This document shows, one piece after another, positions 1 through 7,831 of a stretch of DNA of 58,759 nucleotides (position 1 is the first letter of the stretch; every line of letters begins with the position of its first letter). The stretch is from contig JAQVMB010000008.1 of assembly GCA_028703835.1 (NCBI GenBank), positions 1 to 58,759 on the forward strand, given 5' to 3'. A model generated the notes under the pieces. That model worked only from the letters and a program-made list of their open reading frames with translations. It was not told the origin of the DNA and made no database searches. Made by a program: the position numbers and the translations under genes. The DNA comes from Candidatus Peribacteraceae bacterium (GTDB taxonomy: Bacteria; Patescibacteriota; Gracilibacteria; Peribacterales; Peribacteraceae).

Positions 1-1045
1 TCCCCATTCCTTTCCCGTGCTTTGTTGCGAGATAAGCAGACCGTCCGATTGCGACGGCACTTGCGACGGGGGAGCGTGCGGCCGTCCTGAGGGGATCATC
101 CAAGTCGACGCCCTCCTGTCGCCGCACCTGTTCCCGGAAGAAAAGCGTTGCAGGCTTCTCGTATCCGCGATACAGGATGAGGCGCGTGAGCGGACGTACA
201 TCGAGAGTTCGGAGGTTGGCGCTGTGCCGCTCCAGCAAATGCAGCCCGAGCGCCGTTTGTTCCGTCCACCATGCTCGCACTCCCGGGTCTTCAACGCCTT
301 TATGCTGCAGCGCTTCGAAGGTGATGCCGAAACGGGCGGCATCTTCCCGCGAAACGTTGATCAGTCCCGCACGGACGTCTTCGACCAGATCGCGGAGGTT
401 GTATTGGATCCGCACGGCGTTCCCCAGCGGCTCGAGCGCCGCTTCCAGTGACGGGTCTTCGTCGCAGATTTTCAGGCAGCCCCGTTCCGTTCCGCTGATA
501 TCGCAACGATGGAAGTGTTGCCGCAGCTCCTCTTCGCTGAAGAATTCGTCCTTTCCCCGGCGTCTCGCATCGAACTTGAGCGAGTGGAGGATATCCTCCG
601 TTTCCGACGTGAAATCTTCCCCGAATTTTTCACTCAGTTTCAGGCAATGCGCCAGGACATGATCGAGGAAGCGCACGGGCCTCTGCGGTGCCCCTTGCCG
701 CCGTGAGGACGTGAACACAATGAGTTCATCGAGGAGCGCTTCGGCCGATGCGTATCCGTCGGGCAGCGGGCGGTCACCGTCGACGATGTCGTCCAAGTGG
801 CGCATGAGCATGTAGTAGGTGCGCAAGAATCCGCCGCGCAGGCGGCCTTCCGGCAAAAAACCCACGACGGCGATCATCGTTTCCATGCCGCGCAGGAACG
901 AGCGGTATTTCGGGGCGTTGCGCGCCAGCATTTCCCCGCGTACGCCTTCGTTGAAGCGCTTGACGTCCGTCGGGGACATGCGGACGTCATGTTCATACAT
1001 GTCGGATGGCGGAAGACCGGCCGTACAGTTTTTTTCGGGATGCAT
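1..1045 (-). CDS. Squalene/phytoene synthase-like prenyltransferase (3' part beyond left edge)
   Basis: Translated from the minus strand, this open frame runs off the left edge. It shows two aspartate-rich motifs of trans-isoprenyl diphosphate synthases of the squalene/phytoene synthase class: DDIVD, about 70 residues after the Met at 1000, and DLVED, about 134 residues later, followed by a phytoene-synthase-like RAGLINVSREDAARFG stretch. Known members join two prenyl diphosphates head to head; the product here cannot be told. The start is either ATG 1045 or ATG 1000. A TACAAT hexamer lies at 1070-1065, just after the prfB stop, so it may have its own promoter. The C-terminus is missing. Confidence 0.72.
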   Translation of the reverse strand, partial: MHPEKNCTAGLPPSDMYEHDVRMSPTDVKRFNEGVRGEMLARNAPKYRSFLRGMETMIAVVGFLPEGRLRGGFLRTYYMLMRHLDDIVDGDRPLPDGYASAEALLDELIVFTSSRRQGAPQRPVRFLDHVLAHCLKLSEKFGEDFTSETEDILHSLKFDARRRGKDEFFSEEELRQHFHRCDISGTERGCLKICDEDPSLEAALEPLGNAVRIQYNLRDLVEDVRAGLINVSREDAARFGITFEALQHKGVEDPGVRAWWTEQTALGLHLLERHSANLRTLDVRPLTRLILYRGYEKPATLFFREQVRRQEGVDLDDPLRTAARSPVASAVAIGRSAYLATKHGKGMG

Positions 1046-1074
1046 GCGGGGAGAAAAAGGGGACATTGTACCGG

Positions 1075-2167
1075 TTATTTCCCCGCCTTCGCCTCTCTTT
1101 TCAATTCCGCGTCGATGAACTGCTGGATGTTCCCGTCCAGTACGCCAGCCGTGTCGCTCGTTTCCACGTCGGTGCGGAGGTCTTTCACCATCTGGTACGG
1201 GTGCAGGACGTAGCTGCGGATCTGCTGCCCGAAGTCCGCGCTCTGCGTGGCGCCTTTCAACTCCTTTTTTTGCTCAAGTTCCTCTTTGCGCTTCCTTTCC
1301 AAGAGTTTCGCCCGGAGCATGTTCATCGCCTGCTGGCGGTTCTGCAGCTGGCTGCGTTCCGTCTGGCACGCCACGACGATGTTCGTGGGGAGGTGCGTGA
1401 CGCGGATGGCGGACTCGACCTTGTTCACGTTCTGGCCGCCCGCGCCGCCGCTGCGATAGGTGTCGATGCGCAGGTCGTTCGGATTGATCTCGATCTCGGC
1501 GGTCTCTTCGATTTCCGGCAGCACTTCCACCAGTGCGAAGCTGGTCTGCCGCAGGCTCTTGGCGTTGAAGGGGGAGAGACGCACGAGACGGTGCGTTCCC
1601 TTCTCGCATTTCAAATTGCCGTAGGCCATTTCGCCCGTCACATGGATCGTTGCCGTCTTGATGCCCGCCTCCTGCCCGTCCGTTTTTTCCAGAATCTTGG
1701 TTTCCCAACCCTGCCGCTCGCAATAACGCAGGTACATGCGCATCAACATCGATGCCCAGTCCTGCGCTTCCGTGCCGCCCGCTCCGCCTGACACCGTCAT
1801 GTAGCAGTTGCCCAGGTCGAATTCGCCTCCGAGGTACAGCTGCACTTCCACGTCCTTCCATTTTCGTTCCAAAGCAGCCGCTTCTTCCATCAGGGACGGA
1901 AGATCGGAGGGTTCGGCGTGCGGCGCGAGTTCCTGCAGGTCGGTGACGCCCCGTGCGATCTCACTCACCGGTTCCCACAGTTTTTTCAATCCTTTCAGTT
2001 TCGCGAAGACTCCCTGCGCCGCTTTCTGGTCGCTCCAAAAATCCGGATCCTGCGTTCGTTTCTCCAGTTCGGCGATGTGTTGTGGGACGTTTCTGGCCTC
2101 AAAGAGAGTCCTTGCCCGTGTTCACAGCGGACTGCAGTGCCGTCAATTTCAGGAGCAGTTCCTCCAC
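1075..2167 (-). CDS. prfB: Peptide chain release factor 2, with programmed +1 frameshift
   Basis: RF2 terminates translation at UGA/UAA. The main frame carries the SPF tripeptide that reads the stop codon and the catalytic GGAGGQNVNK loop (GGQ). A plain ATG start at 1989 would give only 304 residues and lose the N-terminal helical domain. Upstream, a zero frame starts at GTG 2167-2165 and reads 22 codons to CTT TGA (TGA at 2101-2099). Skipping one T continues from GAG 2100-2098 into the main frame, giving about 363 residues, the normal family length. The restored part reads ELEKRTQDPDFW, as in other RF2s. An AAGGA Shine-Dalgarno-like stretch sits three nucleotides before the CTT, the same spacing as in E. 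coli. A TACGAT hexamer lies 24 nt before the GTG. Confidence 0.95.
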
Positions 2168-2240
2168 GGGAAAGGGGGTAGAGACGGGGACATCGTACAG
2201 AGAGGAGAGTGGGAAAGATAGGTTCCGAGGATGATTGTCA

Positions 2241-2328
2241 GGAAGCATAGGAAGCAAACGAAGCAAACGAAGAATCATTGCCAGTTTGTTCCTTTGGTTC
2301 TTTTGGATCTTCGACTTCTTTTGCTTCC
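2241..2328. repeat. Imperfect palindrome of short purine-rich repeats
   Basis: Units of the type GAAGCAAAC are repeated on the left (2241-2272), and their complement (CTTCGACTTCTTTTGCTTCC type) follows on the right (2307-2328). RNA from this interval could fold into a long imperfect hairpin between the divergent prfB and the 2403 operon. It is one of several such arrays in the window, each with a different unit. Confidence 0.6.
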
Positions 2329-2402
2329 GGCAATGCCCGTCTCCGTCAAGTTTCTCCCCCTTCTCCGAAAGGAGAAAATCCGCTATACTGTAAGGAAAAC
2401 AA

Positions 2403-3011
2403 ATGAATCAACCCCAGACCGATTTACAGGCCGTCCCCTCGGCGCCGCCCCTTCCGGTGCTGCTGCGGAACATCGCGTTGTCGGTGTTCCTGTTCTCGCT
2501 CGTCCTCTTCGTGCTGCTCTCTCTTTCCTATGCTCTCCTTCTTCCGCTCTTCACGCGCGTGCAGGTGGGCGGGACGCCGCGGGATGCCACGGGCGTGCGC
2601 GCGTACCAATCGGCGCTTGCGGCGGACATCCTCGCGCTGGAACGGGAACGCGATACATCGGTTCTCCCCCTCCTGGATCCCGCGCACGAAACCCTCAAGG
2701 GATCCCGTCGTTCCCTGCCTTCCTTCGAGGAGCTGCGGGAAGACATCCGCCGCCTCGCCGCAGCCCTGGTCCCCGAACCGGATGCCATCCACATCGAAGC
2801 GCTGCGCTTGCGGGTCGCCGACCGCGTCCTGGAGATCGAAGGGGATGTGCGCAACGTGGGGCCGCGCAGCATGACGGTCCTCGCCCGGTTCACGGATGAA
2901 CTGGCGCGCCTGCCGGGCATCGCGTCCGTGGATTCCCCCGTCTTTGAACGCCGCGAGGATCCCGGGACGGGCATGCACTCGCCGTTCCTCCTCATCGTTC
3001 GCCTCCCATGA
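2403..3011 (+). CDS. Single-span membrane protein, PilN-like
   Basis: This 202-residue protein has one membrane segment at about residues 22-50 and then a soluble region. Its last part (LRLRVADRVLEIEGDV..., then a helix and a closing strand) resembles the ferredoxin-like fold of PilN, an inner-membrane alignment protein of type IV pili. It overlaps the next gene by ATGA, and that gene looks like PilO, which makes the pair more convincing. No PilM or PilQ gene is visible here. A TATACT at 2383-2388 and an AAGGA sequence about 8 nt before the ATG suggest a leadered, Shine-Dalgarno-using mRNA, unlike most genes in the window. The functional call is inferred from architecture only. Confidence 0.55.
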   Translation: MNQPQTDLQAVPSAPPLPVLLRNIALSVFLFSLVLFVLLSLSYALLLPLFTRVQVGGTPRDATGVRAYQSALAADILALERERDTSVLPLLDPAHETLKGSRRSLPSFEELREDIRRLAAALVPEPDAIHIEALRLRVADRVLEIEGDVRNVGPRSMTVLARFTDELARLPGIASVDSPVFERREDPGTGMHSPFLLIVRLP

Positions 3012-3901
3012 GCGCGCCTTCTTTCGTCCGCCGGGGTCTGGCCGTCCTGCGTTCCGGGGCGCTCCTCCTGCTCGCGAGCGCCGTGCTGACCGTCCTGTCG
3101 ATACTTCTCCTGCGTGAACATGCCGTCGCCATCCGTGCGATGAACAATGATGTGTTGCCCCTCGCCGCCAGGGCGACGGCGCTGGAAGGACGGCTGGAGG
3201 TGCTGCGCCGCCAAGTGGAAGCATCCACGCTCGCGGCGGCCATGCAGACGGGATCCCAGGAGGAGCGGTTGCGCATGTACGTGTTTCCCGCCGGCACCAC
3301 GGAACGGACCGTCGCTTTCCTCAACGGCGTTGTCGACCGCCTGCGTGAGCGGGGCGATGTGCGGGAGGCTTCGGCGATCCGCGTGGGAGAACCCGGTCCC
3401 TACGCCCTTCCCGGCGCACGGGAGGAGATGACGGTCCGTCCGCTTTCCCTGACGCTCGTCCTGCGGGAGGACGGCGTGCGGGACGTGCTGCGCCTTCTCG
3501 AGCTCACGGGGCTCCTCACCGTTTACGATGCGCTGTCCCCGGAACAGGTCCGCAGCTTCCTCGCCCTGACGGAAGCGGAGAACCCCACGGGGGTCGTGGC
3601 GCTGGGGCAGTTCCTTTCCGCCGATCTCCTGGCGTACCTGCGGGAACCGAGGGGGTTCGATGACCGTTTCCTGGCTTCCTTTTCCTCGGAGGAGTTCCCT
3701 GCGGCCCTGCGCGGGATTTCCTCTTCCCCCGCGTTCCGGGCATGGGCGGAGATCGCCCGGGGGCAGCTGGGCACGTTCGTGCAGGACGGGAAGCTCTGGC
3801 CGTTGCCGTTCCTTGCCCTCGATACCGCCGCGCTCACCCGGGAGGGGGAGTGGCAGCGCCTGGAACTCACGCTGTCCGCGGTGCAGCGGAAAGCCCAATA
3901 A
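3008..3901 (+). CDS. Single-span membrane protein with coiled coil, PilO-like
   Basis: This 297-residue protein has an N-terminal membrane segment (about residues 15-36), a predicted coiled coil (about 45-75) and then an alpha/beta region. The stretch LSLTLVLREDGVRDVLRLLE resembles the PilO core, where one strand is followed by a helix that packs the dimer. It starts inside the stop of the PilN-like gene (ATGA overlap), so the two are translationally coupled. A role in a type IV pilus or competence inner-membrane platform is inferred from this pairing; sequence recognition is weak. Confidence 0.5.
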   Translation: MSAPSFVRRGLAVLRSGALLLLASAVLTVLSILLLREHAVAIRAMNNDVLPLAARATALEGRLEVLRRQVEASTLAAAMQTGSQEERLRMYVFPAGTTERTVAFLNGVVDRLRERGDVREASAIRVGEPGPYALPGAREEMTVRPLSLTLVLREDGVRDVLRLLELTGLLTVYDALSPEQVRSFLALTEAENPTGVVALGQFLSADLLAYLREPRGFDDRFLASFSSEEFPAALRGISSSPAFRAWAEIARGQLGTFVQDGKLWPLPFLALDTAALTREGEWQRLELTLSAVQRKAQ

Positions 3902-3915
3902 CCGGCCGCCTGTTC

Positions 3916-3944
3916 TTGACCTCCTCCTCCGCTTTTCGTAGAGT
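3916..3944 (+). promoter_or_regulatory. Promoter in front of infC (TTGACC-17-TAGAGT)
   Basis: A near-consensus -35 (3916-3921) and a -10 (3939-3944) are separated by 17 bp. The first ATG of infC (3946) lies only 1 nt after the -10, so transcription should begin inside the annotated first codons. This bears on the infC start choice. Confidence 0.65.
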
Positions 3945-3945
3945 G

Positions 3946-4518
3946 ATGCTGTTCGCTTTCCCCCTCATTCCTCTGCGTCAACGCCAACGTTTCGATTCGC
4001 ACCGAAAGGAGCAGGAGCGCCGTCCGCGCGTCAATGACCAGATTCGTGTGCCGGAGGTGATGTTGGTGGACGAAGAAGGGGTGACGGAGGTGTTGCCGAC
4101 GGCGGCCGCATTGGAGCGGGCCCGCAGCCGGGAATTGGATTTGATCGAAGTGTCGCCCAAGGCGCAGCCTCCCGTGGTGAAGATCGGGGAATTCGGCCAT
4201 TATCTGTACCAACTCCAGAAAAAGGAGAAGAAGCAGCGTTCGCACAGCAAGCAGGTGGAGGTGAAAATGCTGCGGTTCGGTTTCCGCACCGAAAAGCACG
4301 ATCTCGACCGGCTCGCGGACCGTGCGCGGGAGTTCCTCGCGGAGCGCCATCTGGTGAAGTTCAACGTGCGGTTGCGCGGCCGGGAACTGGCCAACAAGGA
4401 ATACGCCGTCCAGAAACTGCGGAGTGTCCTTGCGGGCCTGAAGGATGATGCGGAGGTCGAACAGGATATCACGCGGCAGGGGACGCAGTTCATCGCCATT
4501 GTTCGACCGAAGCGGTAG
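3946..4518 (+). CDS. infC: Translation initiation factor IF-3
   Basis: IF-3 binds the 30S subunit and checks start-codon/initiator-tRNA pairing. The protein has the N-terminal domain signature (RVNDQIRVPEVMLVDEEG), a lysine-rich linker helix (YLYQLQKKEKKQRSHSKQ) and the C-terminal domain (EVKMLRFGFRTEKHDLDRL), ending IAIVRPKR. From ATG 3946 it has 190 residues. The likely promoter places the +1 near 3951, after that ATG. The in-frame ATT at 3967 would give a 183-residue protein, and infC commonly uses ATT as an autoregulatory start. I keep the ATG as the outer limit but think the ATT start plausible. rpmI and rplT follow, the classic infC-rpmI-rplT order. Confidence 0.93.
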   Translation: MLFAFPLIPLRQRQRFDSHRKEQERRPRVNDQIRVPEVMLVDEEGVTEVLPTAAALERARSRELDLIEVSPKAQPPVVKIGEFGHYLYQLQKKEKKQRSHSKQVEVKMLRFGFRTEKHDLDRLADRAREFLAERHLVKFNVRLRGRELANKEYAVQKLRSVLAGLKDDAEVEQDITRQGTQFIAIVRPKR

Positions 4519-4537
4519 GTTCTTCCCTCACCCCCGT

Positions 4538-4560
4538 CCCCTCTCCCATCGGGAGAGGGG
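4538..4560. repeat. Hairpin, 10-bp perfect stem
   Basis: CCCCTCTCCC and GGGAGAGGGG flank a 3-nt loop just after infC. There is no T-run, so it is not a standard terminator. It looks like a REP-type palindrome and is followed by a second one at 4600. Confidence 0.75.
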
Positions 4561-4599
4561 ATCATGAGCGTTGTTGTGTAAAGGGCATGGAAATTCATG

Positions 4600-4626
4600 C
4601 CCCCTTCCCCCGGTGGGGGAAGGGGG
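4600..4626. repeat. Hairpin, 12-bp perfect stem
   Basis: CCCCCTTCCCCC and GGGGGAAGGGGG flank the loop GGT. It is the second of two strong palindromes between infC and rpmI and has no T-run. It could stabilise or attenuate a read-through transcript, or be a REP-like repeat. Confidence 0.75.
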
Positions 4627-4656
4627 ATAGGGGGATGAGGGAATGGGAAAATTCTT

Positions 4657-4684
4657 TTGCAATCACTCCGGAAATCGCTATACT
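4657..4684 (+). promoter_or_regulatory. Promoter of rpmI-rplT (TTGCAA-16-TATACT)
   Basis: The -35 is at 4657-4662 and the -10 at 4679-4684. The rpmI ATG follows 9 nt after the -10, so the mRNA would have almost no leader. Confidence 0.65.
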
Positions 4685-4693
4685 TCGCCGTCA

Positions 4694-4888
4694 ATGCCCA
4701 AGCTCAAGTCCCACAGCGGCGCCAAGAAGCGGATCCGGAAGACCGGCAGCGGCCGCTATGCGTTCAAGAGACGCGGCCGGAGCCACTTGCTCCAGCAGAA
4801 GAGCAAGCGCCAGAAGCGCCTCAACCGCACCGTCATGGCCCATGCCACGAATGTGGCGACCATCCAAGGTTTGCTCCCTCATCTCTGA
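4694..4888 (+). CDS. rpmI: 50S ribosomal protein bL35
   Basis: This 64-residue basic protein starts [20 protein letters not shown], the standard bL35 N-terminus, and carries the central [18 protein letters not shown] stretch. An in-frame ATG at 4643 would add 17 unrelated residues and lies upstream of the -10, so ATG 4694 is used. There is no Shine-Dalgarno sequence. It lies between infC and rplT. Confidence 0.96.
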   Translation: MPKLKSHSGAKKRIRKTGSGRYAFKRRGRSHLLQQKSKRQKRLNRTVMAHATNVATIQGLLPHL

Positions 4889-4961
4889 TCATGCGCGTCG
4901 GGTTGGGCTCCGCTCACCCTGACACGCACCCCCTCCGCCCCCACCAGTTTTCCTCCTCCTC

Positions 4962-5306
4962 ATGCGCGTCAAACGTGGAATAGTCCGGCACCGTCGTCAC
5001 AAGAAGATCCTCAAGCTCGCGAAGGGGTACCGCGGCATGCGCAGCACCACGTTCGTGCACGCCAATGAGGCCGTGATCCGCGCCGGCGTGAACGCGTACA
5101 GGGACCGGCGCATCAAGAAGCGCACGTTCCGCGGCCTGTGGATCATCCGCCTCAACGCGGCGCTCCGCGCCCAAGGCATCCGTTACTCGGTCTTCGTGAA
5201 TGCGCTCAAGGCCAAGAACGTACTCCTCAATCGCAAGGTGCTCTCCGAACTTGCGATCCATGAGTCTGCGGCCTTCGACCGGATCGTCAAGGAAGTCGCG
5301 GCGTGA
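4962..5306 (+). CDS. rplT: 50S ribosomal protein bL20
   Basis: The protein has 114 residues, the family's usual length. It has the typical N-terminus (MRVKRGIVRHRRHKKILKLAKGYRG) and the conserved NEAVIRAGVNAYRDRRIKKRTFRGLWI-type core. bL20 is needed early in 50S assembly and in other bacteria represses its own operon. It lies 73 bp after rpmI with no clear promoter, so it is probably cotranscribed. The sequence before the ATG is pyrimidine-rich (CCTCCTCCTC) and has no Shine-Dalgarno sequence. Confidence 0.96.
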   Translation: MRVKRGIVRHRRHKKILKLAKGYRGMRSTTFVHANEAVIRAGVNAYRDRRIKKRTFRGLWIIRLNAALRAQGIRYSVFVNALKAKNVLLNRKVLSELAIHESAAFDRIVKEVAA

Positions 5307-5399
5307 GCATTTCAATCTTCTGTGCCTTCAATCTTCTGCGCCATTTGATAGTGGGAAAGCGATTTTTTCGGTATCGTAGGGGCACTTCCACCCCGCCCT

Positions 5400-5594
5400 A
5401 TGGATGAAATGGAAATACAGCAGAAGTGCGAACAATTCCTGCGGGAGCTGGGCCGTCCGGGGTTCATCGTCTTCGGCTGGCCGAAGAGCGATGATGAGTT
5501 CGGCGTCACGTATTCCGCCCACGAAATGCCGCCGCAAGTGGTGATCAAAGGCCTCACGTCCGTTTTGAACGATTACACCGGCAAGACGCTCTGA
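5400..5594 (+). CDS. Small protein of unknown function
   Basis: A 64-residue open frame (MDEMEIQQKCEQFLREL...) stands alone between rplT and a convergent membrane-protein gene. Its composition is protein-like, with an amphipathic N-terminal helix followed by likely beta strands (GFIVFGW, FGVTYSAHEMPPQVVIKGL), and no shadow frame competes. I do not recognise a family. ATG 5409 is an alternative start. The spacer before it (5307-5399) holds two copies of a TTCAATCTTCTGYGCC unit and no strong promoter. Confidence 0.6.
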   Translation: MDEMEIQQKCEQFLRELGRPGFIVFGWPKSDDEFGVTYSAHEMPPQVVIKGLTSVLNDYTGKTL

Positions 5595-5606
5595 TGCACT
5601 GTCCGC

Positions 5607-6458
5607 TCAGGGGATCTTCACCTCCGTCGGGCCGCGATTATCGTGCAGGTAGCCGTACAGTGCCACGCAGGCGAGCGTGAAGAGCACGGAAGCGGCGTAC
5701 GTGACGGCATTGCCGACCGCGTCGGCGGCGAGGGTCAGGAGCGAGGGGCCGCGCGCGAAGAGACGATGCAACACGGAGGATGCGATCCAGCCTGGAAGCA
5801 GCGTCATGCCGGCGAGGACAAGCAGTGCGCGGAGGATGCGGACCGTCCGCCGCCGCGTCTTGTCGATGCTGCCGAGGAGGGCGGCACGGAACGTTTTTCC
5901 TTCCGCGAGGATGACGATTTCGAAGAAGAATGTGCGCAGCGCATAGGCGCATGCGGGCAGGAGGAGAGGTGTCAGCAGGAGCAGCGGCCAGAGCATGCGC
6001 GGCGGGAGTTCCGTGACGGGTTGCCGCAGGGAGAGGAGCAGGAGAAAGAGGAGTGACGGCAGGAGGTAGAGCAGGCTTCGGTACAGGATGAAGCAGGCTT
6101 GCAGGAGCGCCGTCCCGGCCAGCGGAAGCACGAAGGGAAGCGCGTCTCCGGCGACGCGACGGAACGACGAGCGTGCGCGGCCGGCGCGGTTGCGGATCAT
6201 GCGCTTGCCCACGAGCAGGACGGCCGCCCACCCCCAGAGGGTGATCGCCCAGAAGAGCGCCGTGAAGAGGGGGGCGATTCCCACGGATTCTTGCCGGAGC
6301 AGTTGCTGCGGCAAGCCCGTCCGCAGCAACCCGTCCGCCGCCGTGGCGGGCACGACCAGCAGCCAGAGGAGCAGGGAGCCCAGGACGGGCTGCCGTCCCG
6401 CGAACGCCCAGGCGGCGCGCAGGAGGGAAGGAGCCGATGGAAAACGTGCGGCCCGCAT
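5607..6458 (-). CDS. Polytopic membrane protein of unknown function
   Basis: The 283 residues contain about six hydrophobic segments (around residues 20-45, 60-85, 107-130, 133-150, 158-180 and 250-272), joined by Arg-rich loops. A stretch near ALLGSIDKTRRRTVRILRALL resembles the amphipathic helix of membrane proteins with a DUF975/GPDP-like integral domain, but I cannot name a family. A TACAAT at 6475-6470 lies 11 nt before the ATG, and there is no Shine-Dalgarno sequence. The gene is convergent with the small gene at 5400. Confidence 0.7.
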   Translation of the reverse strand: MRAARFPSAPSLLRAAWAFAGRQPVLGSLLLWLLVVPATAADGLLRTGLPQQLLRQESVGIAPLFTALFWAITLWGWAAVLLVGKRMIRNRAGRARSSFRRVAGDALPFVLPLAGTALLQACFILYRSLLYLLPSLLFLLLLSLRQPVTELPPRMLWPLLLLTPLLLPACAYALRTFFFEIVILAEGKTFRAALLGSIDKTRRRTVRILRALLVLAGMTLLPGWIASSVLHRLFARGPSLLTLAADAVGNAVTYAASVLFTLACVALYGYLHDNRGPTEVKIP

Positions 6459-6796
6459 GGAGGGCGGTGATTGTACGCGGAGAAGGCGAGGCGATCCAGT
6501 GGCTTGGCATTACCGTTTTTGGTCATTGCTCAGCGATGGATTGTTCTCAAAGGATAATGAGTATTTCATTGTTCCATTCCTTTTCCACCTTTGTCCGGCG
6601 ACAAAGGTGGAGCCAAAACGCCGGCGCGCCAAGACTCCTCCGCCCGGCCCCGTGCCTCCTCGCCGGCTCCTCCAAGGTTTCGGAGCCTTCTCGTCGGCAA
6701 TCCGCCCCGCAGTCGCGGGGCGCAGGGCCTTCCCCTTCACCCCCCGTGGCGCGCCACCCCTCCATGCACATTTATTCTTCCGCGGGAGGGGCAACA
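6459..6796. other. 338-bp intergenic interval
   Basis: This lies between two minus-strand genes. It holds a strong palindrome (6585-6610) and then a very GC-rich stretch (about 6611-6780) with open frames on both strands but no convincing gene. Low-complexity sequences such as CGCGGGGCGC are present. The composition and palindrome suggest a dispersed genomic repeat rather than a gene. Confidence 0.5.
6585..6610. repeat. Hairpin, 11-bp perfect stem
   Basis: CCACCTTTGTC and GACAAAGGTGG flank the loop CGGC. It sits downstream of the NIF3-like gene (minus strand) but has no T-run next to it. Confidence 0.75.
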
Positions 6797-7762
6797 TCAC
6801 TTCTTCCGCTTCACCCGGACGAAGCCTGCCGCTTCGATCACATCCAGGCGCTTCTCTTCCTTGCTCAGCGCATCGAGGAGAAGATTGATGCCGATGGAAT
6901 CGGAAGCCATGTGGCTGCACTGGATCATGTTCACGTGGTGCTTTTTGGCTTCTTCCAACGTCTTCTCGGTGACGTGCATGGAGAGGATCGTCCCCACGCC
7001 CGCCCGCGACTGTTCCTCCAGGAAGTCCTCCGGCCCGTTCGTGCCGCCGGTGAACTCCGTGGCGACGATCTTGCCGGGACGGCCTCCGCTCGAGCCGTGC
7101 GCGATGATGGGCGGATTGCCTTTCTTCGCGTAATGCGTGTACTCGGGAATGTCCCGCAGGGCGGTGATGATTTCTTCGAGGGAGTCGTATTCTTTCTTGC
7201 AGATCGTCTGTTCGATGAAGCGCCAGACCAGGTTGTCCGTGACGGTGTGGCAGTTGAAGGCGGGGATGCCCAGGAGCTCCGCCGCGCGTTCCGTGCGGAA
7301 GAGGTTGTCCGCGTGGATGGCGCGCCAGATGCGGTCCATGCGCGGGCGCAGCTGCGCTTCCGCGTGGTTCACGGGCACGCCGAGTTGGGCCAGAACGTCC
7401 ACTTGCAGCGGCATCACTTTCTCCAAGTCCGCGAGTGCCCGTCCCTCCGGGTGATGGATGAAGAGCGCATCGATCTTTTCCCCGCGTTCGCGCAGCCGGT
7501 CGGCCAGGAGCACTTCCGGCGTCTCGATATCGATGCCCACCATGACGCGCCGTATCTCTTCTTCCCCCGTCCCGTTGATGATGCGGGAGTCGCTGTAGGG
7601 GTTCCACAGGCGTTCCTCATCGAAGAATTCCTTCTCCTTCCCTTCCAGCTTCTTGTATTTGTCCTGCTGTTTCTTGAGGAGCTTCTCGAGTGCTTTCTTG
7701 CCGCGGGGATCGGCTTCCATGCCGATGTGGACGGCACGGGTGAAGAGGGTCTTCAGTTTCAT
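6797..7762 (-). CDS. NIF3-like dinuclear metal-center protein
   Basis: The NIF3/YbgI family binds two metal ions; its cellular role is unsettled (GTP cyclohydrolase 1 type 2-like). Ligand motifs are visible: LFIHHPEG early, then RTERAAELLGIPAFNCHTVTDN in the middle, and HVTEKTLEEAKKHHVNMIQCSHMASDSIGINLLLD near the C-terminus. The last third is the typical metal-binding end. ATG 7762 (MKLKTLF) gives 321 residues. A longer frame exists to 7816, but a TGCTTTACT extended -10 covers that upstream codon, so the longer start is unlikely. Confidence 0.85.
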   Translation of the reverse strand: MKLKTLFTRAVHIGMEADPRGKKALEKLLKKQQDKYKKLEGKEKEFFDEERLWNPYSDSRIINGTGEEEIRRVMVGIDIETPEVLLADRLRERGEKIDALFIHHPEGRALADLEKVMPLQVDVLAQLGVPVNHAEAQLRPRMDRIWRAIHADNLFRTERAAELLGIPAFNCHTVTDNLVWRFIEQTICKKEYDSLEEIITALRDIPEYTHYAKKGNPPIIAHGSSGGRPGKIVATEFTGGTNGPEDFLEEQSRAGVGTILSMHVTEKTLEEAKKHHVNMIQCSHMASDSIGINLLLDALSKEEKRLDVIEAAGFVRVKRKK

Positions 7763-7831
7763 GATGATGGTGGGGGAACAAACAGGTGACGAAACGATTC
7801 CTTTGCAGTAAAGCACGCACCGCCCTTTTTT

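Noticed and set aside
4561-4582. Possible infC tail copy after the hairpin (IMSVVV-stop)
   Set aside because: The similarity to the IF3 end is too weak and too short to claim.
6591-7133. Forward ORFs in the GC-rich interval and across the NIF3-like gene
   Set aside because: Shadow of the NIF3-like gene plus low-complexity intergenic DNA; no promoter spacing or recognisable protein.
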